Below, piece after piece: positions 1 through 5,295 of a stretch of DNA of 8,067 nucleotides. The notes under the pieces are model-generated. The model worked only from the letters and a program-made list of their open reading frames with translations. It had not been told where the DNA came from and ran no database searches. Origin of the DNA: Planctomycetaceae bacterium (GTDB lineage: Bacteria > Planctomycetota > Planctomycetia > Pirellulales > Pirellulaceae); NCBI GenBank assembly GCA_022614795.1, contig JAKEHX010000429.1:1-8067 (forward strand), read 5' to 3'. Positions within the stretch are counted from its first letter, which is position 1. Every line of letters starts with the position of its first letter. The position numbers were made by a program, and so were the translations under genes.

Positions 1-107
1 GTAACAGGACAAGAATTGGTGTCAAGCAGCGCGCTCTGCGATTTTTGCGGAATTCTTGCAAGTCTCACATTCAAACCGCAGCCGGCATGTCGAGATTGTG
101 ACAACCT
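1..107. other. Unassigned left edge, no recognisable gene
   Basis: I see no supportable gene here. One forward frame stays open from base 1 to about 162 and encodes several cysteines in CxxC spacing (CDFCG, then CRDC). It matches no family I recognise and has no start inside the window. The frame of the hydrolase remnant that follows has a stop at 99-101, so that homology does not extend into this stretch. Confidence 0.4.
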
Positions 108-380
108 GTGTCATTACACCGTCTCGCAGTCGCGGTGTTCTCCTCGGACGGTCCGAGCATGAAGCCGTCCCCGGCCCTGTTCCGGCAGGCCCTGGCCACC
201 CTCGCGGTGGCGCCGCCATCGGCCGTGGTTGTGGGAGATAGCCTGCGGTGCGACGTCGGGGGGGCAGCGGCCGCCGGGTTGGATTCGGTGTGGGTCAACC
301 GCAGTGGGACTGCTCGGCCCGCTGGCTCCCCCAAACCGACGATTGAGGTTTGCAGCTTACTGGAGGTGGTTCACGCTTAA
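108..380 (+). pseudogene. HAD-superfamily hydrolase, C-terminal remnant
   Basis: The 90-residue frame resembles the C-terminal half of a HAD-family phosphatase or haloacid dehalogenase-like hydrolase. Visible motifs are the motif III lysine in MKPSPALF (K19), then motif IV in VVVGDSLRCDVGGA (about residues 40-53, acidic Mg-binding GDxxxxD), followed by the usual AAGLDSVWVNRSG strand and a closing leucine-rich tail. Motif I (DxDGT/V), which carries the nucleophilic aspartate, and motif II are absent. An in-frame stop lies just upstream at 99-101, and the only available start is a GTG with no convincing ribosome binding site. An intact family member has about 200-230 residues, so this is less than half. 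What remains cannot be catalytic. I infer a decayed gene whose 5' part was deleted or replaced. It converges on the endonuclease remnant 22 bases downstream. Confidence 0.7.
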
Positions 381-402
381 CCCGGCGCTGCACACCGATG
401 TA

Positions 403-660
403 TTAGCCACCAAAAGTATCGTCGCCGACCAGCACCGGAAACCACAAGCCGGTGCGCTGTTCGATTTCCGAGATGCGTTTCTGGCGATACGTGCCGAAAT
501 TGTTCTCCTCCGCAATCGGTCCGTGAGCCTCGATTTCGTCGGTCTGCCGCAGGACGAAGCCGGCGGCTTGCAGTTGGCCGTCTTCGACCCAGAAGACGAT
601 TTTCCAGAAGGACTGGGCTGGTCGAACACGAGAATGGCAGCTTTCCATCGCCGCCCGATA
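403..660 (-). pseudogene. DNA/RNA non-specific endonuclease (NUC1 family), C-terminal remnant
   Basis: The reverse-strand frame ending at 403 contains a stretch that reads like the end of a Serratia-type DNA/RNA non-specific endonuclease. It has QSFWKIVFWVEDGQLQAAGF, then an LRQTDEIEA segment, then FGTYRQKRISEIEQRTGL and a short acidic tail. The order FWK-strand, L.Q, FG.Y, EIE..TGL is typical of the C-terminal third of this family. The DRGH catalytic motif and the metal-binding asparagine helix should lie about 100 or more residues upstream. They are absent: the reverse frame above base 660 encodes low-complexity sequence with no family resemblance, and an 11-bp inverted repeat sits there (692-731). 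The 5' boundary given is therefore the approximate end of visible homology, not a start codon. Intact members are secreted or periplasmic nucleases of about 250 or more residues. This fragment cannot be active. Confidence 0.65.
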
Positions 661-894
661 AGTGGCCGGTTTCGCGGTGCCCCAAGAAATACAGCACAGC
701 GGACCGCCTTCTGGATCAGCCCGCTGTGCTGTTGGAAAGGAGTTTGCGGCTCCTCTAGGATGCGACAGATTGGCGGAGGTGTGCGTTGTCGCATGCCAAT
801 CCGTCACGGCGAGGCACCTGTTCCCGCTCAACCTGCCGTGCGTATCGCTTCCGGACGAGCAGAGAGCAGTTCGCATGCCGTTTCACCCGGCAGG
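661..894. other. Non-coding spacer between nuclease remnant and SRAP gene
   Basis: No gene is recognisable. Open frames exist on both strands, but they are shadows with no family motif, no ribosome binding site and no consistent codon pattern. The only structure found is the inverted repeat at 692-731. The stretch may be leftover sequence from the event that removed the front of the nuclease gene. Confidence 0.5.
692..731. repeat. 11-bp perfect inverted repeat
   Basis: CAGCACAGCGG at 692-702 is followed after 18 bases by its exact reverse complement CCGCTGTGCTG at 721-731. There is no T-tract, so it is not a convincing intrinsic terminator. It lies beside the point where nuclease homology is lost, so it may belong to a dispersed repeat or mark a rearrangement junction. 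Confidence 0.6.
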
Positions 895-1551
895 TCAAGT
901 GCGAGCCTCGACACACTCCGGTCCCTGGTTTTTCACGCTGTTGACGTGCGTGCTCACGGGCCTGGCCGTCATGCGCTCGGCCTCGAAGGAAACCAGCGGG
1001 ATCTCTTCGCCCCGGAGCCAGTCGTCGTAGTCATCGGGATGCAAGATGACCGGCATGCGGTCGTGAAAGCGGCTGGCCAGGACGTTGGCGTCCGTCGTGA
1101 TGATCGTGCACGATTCCACCGGCGGCTGGCCTTCGCCCTGCCCGTACCATGCTTCCCAAAGGCCCGCAAAGGCGAATGGCTGGCCGCCGTCGATTTCGTA
1201 CAGCCAGGGGAGCTTGGTCTTGCCGGACGTTTCCCATTCAAAATAGCCGTCGGCCAGGACCAGGCAGCGGCGCTTCTTATAGGCAGTGCGGAAGGCGGGC
1301 TTCGTCGCCACGCTGTCGGCCCGCGCGTTGATCGTGCTGTAGGCGATTTTTGCGTCCTTCGCCCAGCTGGGGATAAGTCCCCACTTGAGCAGCGAAAGCT
1401 GCCGCTTGCCGTCAACGAGCCGAACGGCAGGGACCGGGGCGGTGGGTGGAATGTTGTAGCGCGGCTCCCACTCGGCGCCTGCCGCCATTTCCGCGGCGAA
1501 TTCGGCGAGGAGCACGTTGAGCTTGCGCCGGAGGGTATAGCGGCCGCACAT
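895..1551 (-). CDS. yedK: SRAP-domain abasic-site protein (YedK/HMCES family)
   Basis: This intact 218-residue protein belongs to the SRAP (SOS response-associated peptidase, DUF159) family. Family members form a thiazolidine DNA-protein crosslink with abasic sites in single-stranded DNA, shielding them during replication. The N-terminus is MCGRYTL, so removal of Met exposes the catalytic Cys2. The other known active-site residues sit at canonical positions: N75 in the STINARAD motif, E105 in DGYFEWE and H163 in SRFHDRMP. N33 (RYNIPPT) and the KWGLIPSWA segment at 56-64 are also conserved. Length matches the usual 220-230 residues. The start is fixed by the need for Cys at position 2, with a weak AAGG three bases upstream. 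It is transcribed away from the molybdate operon, from which it is separated by a REPIN-like repeat. No LexA-type operator was recognised, so damage regulation cannot be claimed. Confidence 0.95.
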   Translation of the reverse strand: MCGRYTLRRKLNVLLAEFAAEMAAGAEWEPRYNIPPTAPVPAVRLVDGKRQLSLLKWGLIPSWAKDAKIAYSTINARADSVATKPAFRTAYKKRRCLVLADGYFEWETSGKTKLPWLYEIDGGQPFAFAGLWEAWYGQGEGQPPVESCTIITTDANVLASRFHDRMPVILHPDDYDDWLRGEEIPLVSFEAERMTARPVSTHVNSVKNQGPECVEART

Positions 1552-1580
1552 ACCTTGATTCTAGCCGAGTCGAGCGGTAA

Positions 1581-1649
1581 GTAGCCGAACTCGCCAGAGT
1601 TCGGGTTGGTTGCCAACAAAACGGCCCGAAGTCTGGCTACTTCGGCTAC
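1581..1649. repeat. REPIN-like inverted pair of REP palindromes (family A, copy 1)
   Basis: Two 25-base arms (1581-1605 and 1625-1649) are inverted relative to each other, 22 of 25 bases identical, with a 19-base spacer. Each arm begins with the tetranucleotide GTAG (read outward-in on its own strand) and then forms its own hairpin. The stem is CCGAACT/AGTTCGG in the left arm; the right arm, on the forward strand, has CCGAAGT/ACTTCGG. A 5' GTAG followed by an imperfect palindrome, arranged as an inverted pair, is the hallmark of REP/REPIN elements mobilised by RAYT (TnpA_REP) proteins. It sits between the divergently transcribed SRAP and modA genes. A related copy lies at 6053-6110. No RAYT gene is in the window. 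Confidence 0.75.
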
Positions 1650-1665
1650 ATGATGACGACGGCGG

Positions 1666-1693
1666 TTGCATCTCCTTGCGAGCGAATTTAGGA
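1666..1693 (+). promoter_or_regulatory. Possible weak promoter for the molybdate operon
   Basis: TTGCAT at 1666-1671 could act as a -35 element, with TTAGGA at 1688-1693 sixteen bases downstream as a poor -10. If used, transcription would start near 1700, favouring the ATG at 1743 over the TTG at 1701 as the modA start. The match is weak in a GC-rich genome, and no ModE-type palindromic operator was recognised. This is a guess from spacing only. Confidence 0.2.
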
Positions 1694-1742
1694 TGCGAAT
1701 TTGACCGCTGCGCCGCTGTCTGACGGAAACCTGGTGCGCGCC

Positions 1743-3341
1743 ATGTTCACGCTGCAACTGCAATCACGCTCGAGACTTGCGCCTGCACTGCGCCGCGGAC
1801 GAGCCAGTTGGCAGCTCGTCGTCATTCTCGGTTCGCTCGTGGCTTTGGGGTTGCTGGCGGCCAGTTTGATCAGCCGCCAGCCGGCGGCAACTGGGTCCGG
1901 AGAAGGTCCGCTGGTCGTTTATTGTGCCGCCAGCAACAAGAGCGTGATCGAGGCGATTCGGGCTGATTACGAGAAAAAATACAGGATTCCCCTCCAGGTT
2001 GAGTATGGGTCGTCGCAGTCGCTGTTCGCGAGGATTGCCGTGTCGGGCTCGGGCGACTTGTTCCTGCCGGCGGACGACAGCTATATGACGCTGGCCCGCG
2101 AGCGGAAACTGCTCGCGGACGAATTCCCGCTGGCGACGATGCAAGCCGTCGTGGCCGTGCCCAAGGGAAATCCCAAGCGGATCGAGCGGCTGGACGACCT
2201 GATGAAGGAAGGCGTGCGCCTCGCCCAGGCCAGCCCGGACGGTACGGCCATCGGCAAGGTCACGCGCGAGAAGCTCTCGGCCAGCGGCCAGTGGGACCAG
2301 CTGCACGCCCGGACGACCGTTTATAAGACGACCGTCATCGAAGTGGCCAGCGACGTGAAAGTCGGGGCGGTCGATGCCGGGATCGTATTCGACGTCGTTT
2401 TGCACGATTTCGACACGCTCGAAGCGGTGGCGATTCCCGAGCTGGCCGATACGACGGCTCAGGTCGGCGTCGCTGTTCTCAGTGGCAGCCACCAGCCGAA
2501 GCAAGCGTTGCAGCTGGCCCGTTACTTGTCGTCGAGCGATGGGGGGCTGGCGCGCTATCGTGAGTTCGGCTTTCAGACCGCCGCCAGCGACGCCTGGAGC
2601 GAGACGCCCGAGCTGACGCTGTATGCCGGCTCGATGCTGCGGCCGGCAATCGAGCAGACCATCACGCGCTTTGAGGAGCGCGAGGGAGTCCGCGTCACGC
2701 GCGTATATAACGGCTGCGGAATCCTGGTGGCGCAGATGAATGCGGGGGAGGTCCCCGACGCATATTTCGCGTGCGACAGCCAGTTCATGAACCAGGTGAG
2801 CAGCCTGTTCGATCGGCCGACGCCGGTTTCGCAGAACGAGCTGGTGATCCTGGTGAAGAAAGGAAACCCGCACGGCATCCGCTCGCTCGCGGACCTGAAG
2901 AAAGAGGGGCTGCGCGTCGGCATCGGCCACGAAAAACAGTGCGCGATGGGCTGGCTGACGCAGCGGACCTTCGACGAAAGCGGCCTCAGGGCCGAGGTGA
3001 TGAAAAACGTGGTGGTCCAGACTCCAACCGGCGACATGCTCGTCAACCAGATGCGCTCGGGCTCGCTGGATGCGGCGGTGGCCTATCTGAGCAATGCGGC
3101 CGGCTCGGCTGATTTTCTGGACGCGGTGCGGATTCACGGTATTCCCTGCTCGGTCGCCACGCAGCCCTATGCAGTGGCCAACAGCTCGCCGCACAAGCAG
3201 CTCGCCACGCGGCTATTGGCGGCGATTCGGGCCGAACAATCACGCGAGCGGTTCACCAGCGAGGGCTTTCGGTGGATCGACGAGCGGTGGATCGACGAGC
3301 GCAGCCCGCCGCCGAAATCGCCGGAAGCAGCCCGCCCATGA
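1743..3341 (+). CDS. modA: Membrane-anchored tandem ModA-type molybdate/tungstate-binding protein
   Basis: This is an extracytoplasmic binding protein for an oxyanion ABC importer, with two complete type-II substrate-binding domains in one chain. From the ATG it has about 532 residues, roughly twice a normal ModA. A hydrophobic segment at about residues 23-43 (WQLVVILGSLVALGLLAAS) follows an arginine-rich stretch and looks like an uncleaved anchor or long signal. Domain 1 (about 56-285) opens with VVYCAASNKSV and contains VEYGSSQSLFARI and DLFLPADDSYM. Domain 2 (about 289-515) opens with LTLYAGSMLRPAI and contains YNGCGILVAQM, DAYFACDSQF and PTGDMLVNQMRSGSLDAAV. The AGS motif of domain 2 resembles that of WtpA/ModA. 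Start choice is open: a TTG at 1701 has a well-spaced AGGA, the ATG at 1743 has little Shine-Dalgarno. The stop overlaps the modB start as ATGA. The C-terminus carries a 5-codon tandem duplication. Molybdate and tungstate cannot be distinguished from sequence. Confidence 0.9.
   Translation: MFTLQLQSRSRLAPALRRGRASWQLVVILGSLVALGLLAASLISRQPAATGSGEGPLVVYCAASNKSVIEAIRADYEKKYRIPLQVEYGSSQSLFARIAVSGSGDLFLPADDSYMTLARERKLLADEFPLATMQAVVAVPKGNPKRIERLDDLMKEGVRLAQASPDGTAIGKVTREKLSASGQWDQLHARTTVYKTTVIEVASDVKVGAVDAGIVFDVVLHDFDTLEAVAIPELADTTAQVGVAVLSGSHQPKQALQLARYLSSSDGGLARYREFGFQTAASDAWSETPELTLYAGSMLRPAIEQTITRFEEREGVRVTRVYNGCGILVAQMNAGEVPDAYFACDSQFMNQVSSLFDRPTPVSQNELVILVKKGNPHGIRSLADLKKEGLRVGIGHEKQCAMGWLTQRTFDESGLRAEVMKNVVVQTPTGDMLVNQMRSGSLDAAVAYLSNAAGSADFLDAVRIHGIPCSVATQPYAVANSSPHKQLATRLLAAIRAEQSRERFTSEGFRWIDERWIDERSPPPKSPEAARP
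3270..3299 (+). repeat. 15-bp tandem duplication at the modA 3' end
   Basis: CGGTGGATCGACGAG occurs twice in direct succession (3270-3284 and 3285-3299), encoding RWIDE twice. It lies after the conserved end of the second binding domain, in the tail before the stop. This looks like a recent replication-slippage event that preserved the frame. Confidence 0.9.
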
Positions 3342-4213
3342 GTGATTCACCGGCTGCGGACCTGCCCGCCAGTCCCGCCTTGGCGGCGCACCGCGCCGGC
3401 TCGGACGTGCCGTTTTTCGTGGTGATGGGCGGCCTGGGGGGCAGTTATCTCCTGCTGATCGTCGCGCTGCTGGCGGCGGATATCGCCTTTACGTCGCCGG
3501 CGCACTTCGTCGCCGCTCTCAGCAAGCCGGAAATTCAATACGCGGTGCGGTTGACGCTCATTTCCTGCACGATCTCGGCCTTGCTATCGATCTGGGTGGC
3601 GACGCCGCTGGGCTATTTGCTCTCGCGGTTTTCATTTCGCGGGCGGTGGCTGATCGATACGATCCTCGACATTCCGGTGGTCCTTCCGCCGCTGGTAATC
3701 GGGCTGTCCCTGCTGATCCTGTTTCATCTGCCGATCGGCGGTACGAACCTCGAACAATTCCTAAACGAGCACGTGCGTTTCGGTGAGCGAAGGCTCACGG
3801 TCACCTTCTCCCAGCCGGCCGTCGTGCTCGCCCAGTTCGCCGTGGCCTGTGCGTTCGCCGTTCAGACGATGCGCGTGACGTTCGACCAGATCGACACGCG
3901 GCCCGAGCAGGTGGCGCTCACTCTCGGCTGCCGCCGGAGCCAGGCGTTTTTGAACATCGCATTGCCGCAAGCCTGGCGGGGGATCGTCGCGGCAACGACA
4001 ATCGCCTGGGCCCGCTCGCTGGGCGAGTTTGGCCCGATCCTCGTCTTTGCCGGGGCGACGCGAATGCGGACCGAGGTCCTCTCGACGACGGTGTTCCTGG
4101 AGCTGAGCGTGGGCCAGCTGGAAGCCGCCGTGGCCGTTTCGCTGCTCATGATTGTGGCCGCGATGGGCGTGCTGGGGATCGTCCGCCTGGTGGGAGCGAG
4201 GGTCAGCCAATGA
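3338..4213 (+). CDS. modB: ModB-type molybdate ABC transporter permease
   Basis: This 291-residue inner-membrane permease passes oxyanion from the binding protein to the cytoplasm. There are about six hydrophobic segments (roughly 25-50, 68-97, 105-130, 158-178, 213-238, 262-287). Between the fourth and fifth lies the EAA loop, E190-Q-V-A-L-T-L-G ending in ALP at 208-210, which docks on the ATPase. DIPVVLPPLVIGL at about 111-123 and ARSLGEFGPILVFAG at about 225-239 are typical of ModB/CysT-type permeases. The start is the ATG whose last bases overlap the modA stop (ATGA); longer in-frame extensions into modA are shadows. The stop overlaps the modC start the same way, indicating translational coupling. 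The length is longer than E. coli ModB (about 229), mainly through the N-terminal extension and a loop near 130-158. A short palindrome lies within that loop's codons. Confidence 0.93.
   Translation: MSDSPAADLPASPALAAHRAGSDVPFFVVMGGLGGSYLLLIVALLAADIAFTSPAHFVAALSKPEIQYAVRLTLISCTISALLSIWVATPLGYLLSRFSFRGRWLIDTILDIPVVLPPLVIGLSLLILFHLPIGGTNLEQFLNEHVRFGERRLTVTFSQPAVVLAQFAVACAFAVQTMRVTFDQIDTRPEQVALTLGCRRSQAFLNIALPQAWRGIVAATTIAWARSLGEFGPILVFAGATRMRTEVLSTTVFLELSVGQLEAAVAVSLLMIVAAMGVLGIVRLVGARVSQ
3783..3798. repeat. Small hairpin inside modB
   Basis: GTGAGC-GAAG-GCTCAC forms a perfect 6-bp stem with a 4-base loop within codons for the variable loop (about residues 149-154) of ModB. It is too short to name as an element on its own. 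Confidence 0.4.
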
Positions 4214-4947
4214 TCGAGCTCGACAACCTCTCGATCCGCTCCGGGCCGTTCGCGCTCGACCACGTGAACCTGTCGATCCCCGAAGGCGCGTATGCAGTGC
4301 TGATGGGGGGCACGGGGCAAGGTAAGACGACCATCCTGGAAGCGATTTGCGGCCTGCGGAAGGTGACGGGCGGCCGGGTGCTGCTGTGCGGGGAAGATGC
4401 CACGCGCCACAAGCCGGCCGATCGCGGCGTGGGCTATGTGCCGCAGGACCTGGGGCTGTTTCCGATGATGAGCGTGCGCGGGCACTTGGAGTTCGCCCTG
4501 CGCGTGCGGCGCTCGCCGCCGGCCTTGATCCGCCAGCGCGTGGACGATCTGGCCAGGCTCCTGGGGATCGAAAAACTGCTCGAGCGGCACGTGCAGAATC
4601 TAAGCGGCGGCGAGGCCCAGCGCGTCGCGCTCGGCCGGGCCCTGTCGTTTCGCCCGCGGATCCTGCTGCTCGATGAGCCGCTGGGCGCGCTCGACGAGAT
4701 CACCCGCGACCGGCTGTGCGAGCTATTGCGGACGATTCAGCGGCAAAGCCGTCTGACCACGCTGCACATCACGCACAGCCGCAGCGAGGCGCGGCTGGTG
4801 GCCGAGCGGCTTATCGTGCTGTCGGCGGGCCGGCTCGCGGAGCGGCCGCTGGCGGACCTAGACGTTTTGCCCGCCGCAGCAGGTGAGGAGCTGCGCTCGC
4901 CGCCGGTGGAGCGCCGGACACACGTTTCGCGGAGCACCAGCGGATGA
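4210..4947 (+). CDS. modC: ModC-type ABC transporter ATPase, lacking the MOP/TOBE domain
   Basis: This 245-residue nucleotide-binding subunit powers the ModB permease on the cytoplasmic face. Motifs in order: Walker A GGTGQGKTT (33-41), Q-loop VPQD with Q79, ABC signature LSGGEAQRVALGRAL (131-145), Walker B ILLLDEP (151-157) with a typical LGALD D-loop, and the switch histidine H189 in ITHS. All catalytic residues are present. E. coli ModC has about 352 residues because of a C-terminal molybdate-binding TOBE/MOP domain; here the chain ends shortly after the ATPase core with a low-complexity RSPPVERRTHVSRSTSG-type tail. Substrate-dependent trans-inhibition through MOP domains is therefore not expected. 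Start and stop are both ATGA overlaps (with modB and moaD). Tungstate (WtpC/TupC-like) transport is equally possible. Confidence 0.92.
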   Translation: MIELDNLSIRSGPFALDHVNLSIPEGAYAVLMGGTGQGKTTILEAICGLRKVTGGRVLLCGEDATRHKPADRGVGYVPQDLGLFPMMSVRGHLEFALRVRRSPPALIRQRVDDLARLLGIEKLLERHVQNLSGGEAQRVALGRALSFRPRILLLDEPLGALDEITRDRLCELLRTIQRQSRLTTLHITHSRSEARLVAERLIVLSAGRLAERPLADLDVLPAAAGEELRSPPVERRTHVSRSTSG

Positions 4948-5228
4948 AACTTCGCGTGCAATACACGGCGCAGCTGCGGACCGCGGTCGGCCGGACCGAG
5001 GACGAGGTCGAGCTGCCCGAGGGGAGCAGCCTGGCGGCCTTGGTCGAACACTTGGCAGCCCAATTGGATGACGCTGCGGCGGGGCATCTGGTCGGGCCGG
5101 GAGGCGGCATTCGGCCAAGCCTCTTGGTCGTGGTCAATGAGGCGGCCGCACCGGCCCATGCTGTGGCAACAACTTCCCTGCAAGATGGCGACGTCGTGTT
5201 GCTGTTGCCGCCGATAGCGGGAGGGTAG
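4944..5228 (+). CDS. moaD: MoaD-type sulfur carrier (molybdopterin synthase small subunit)
   Basis: This 94-residue beta-grasp (ubiquitin-like) protein ends in LLPPIAGG. The C-terminal Gly-Gly is the residue pair that is adenylated by an E1-like enzyme and then thiocarboxylated to donate sulfur to precursor Z in molybdopterin synthesis. The N-terminal strand MKLRVQYTAQLR, the VELPEGSSLAALVEHL turn-helix, and LVVVNE before the tail all fit MoaD; E. coli MoaD has 81 residues. It starts at an ATGA overlap with modC, so it is part of the same translationally coupled unit, an informative link between uptake and cofactor synthesis. The partner MoaE is not in the window. A ThiS or tungsten-cofactor carrier role is the alternative, but the molybdate transporter context favours MoaD. 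Confidence 0.9.
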   Translation: MKLRVQYTAQLRTAVGRTEDEVELPEGSSLAALVEHLAAQLDDAAAGHLVGPGGGIRPSLLVVVNEAAAPAHAVATTSLQDGDVVLLLPPIAGG

Positions 5229-5230
5229 GA

Positions 5231-5294
5231 GTGAGTGGTGAGTAGTGAGTGGTGAGTGGTAGATTGGAACACTACTCACCACTCACCACTCACC
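5231..5294. repeat. Heptanucleotide repeat palindrome between moaD and moeB-like gene
   Basis: The stretch 5231-5260 is built of 7-base units (GTGAGTG, GTGAGTA, GTGAGTG, GTGAGTG), and 5271-5294 carries the same units in reverse complement. Pairing 5237-5260 with 5271-5294 gives a 24-position stem with one G-T pair and one mismatch around a 10-base loop. It fills nearly the whole gap between the moaD stop and the next ATG and leaves that ATG without a Shine-Dalgarno. It may attenuate or stabilise the transcript; no T-tract follows, so a classical terminator is unlikely. Confidence 0.85.
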
Positions 5295-5295
5295 G

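Noticed and set aside
1..162. Cysteine-rich open frame at the left edge
   Set aside because: There is no start codon in the window and no known zinc-finger or Fe-S pattern beyond two CxxC spacings. The length is too short to exclude chance.
692..731. CRISPR-like or attachment-site repeat
   Set aside because: It is a single inverted pair, with no direct repeats, spacers, integrase or tRNA nearby.
229..1584. Long forward open frame of 451 codons
   Set aside because: It runs antisense through the SRAP gene, whose catalytic residues are all intact, and across two remnants. Its protein shows no domain; it is a shadow of GC-rich codon use.
1552..1742. Molybdenum cofactor riboswitch or ModE operator upstream of modA
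   Set aside because: The structure in this region is fully accounted for by the inverted REP pair. I found no ModE-like palindrome and no multi-helix aptamer pattern.
1764..3194. Reverse open frame of 476 codons
   Set aside because: It is exactly antisense to the tandem ModA gene and rich in His/Arg/Gln, typical of a complementary-strand shadow. There is no ribosome binding site or motif.
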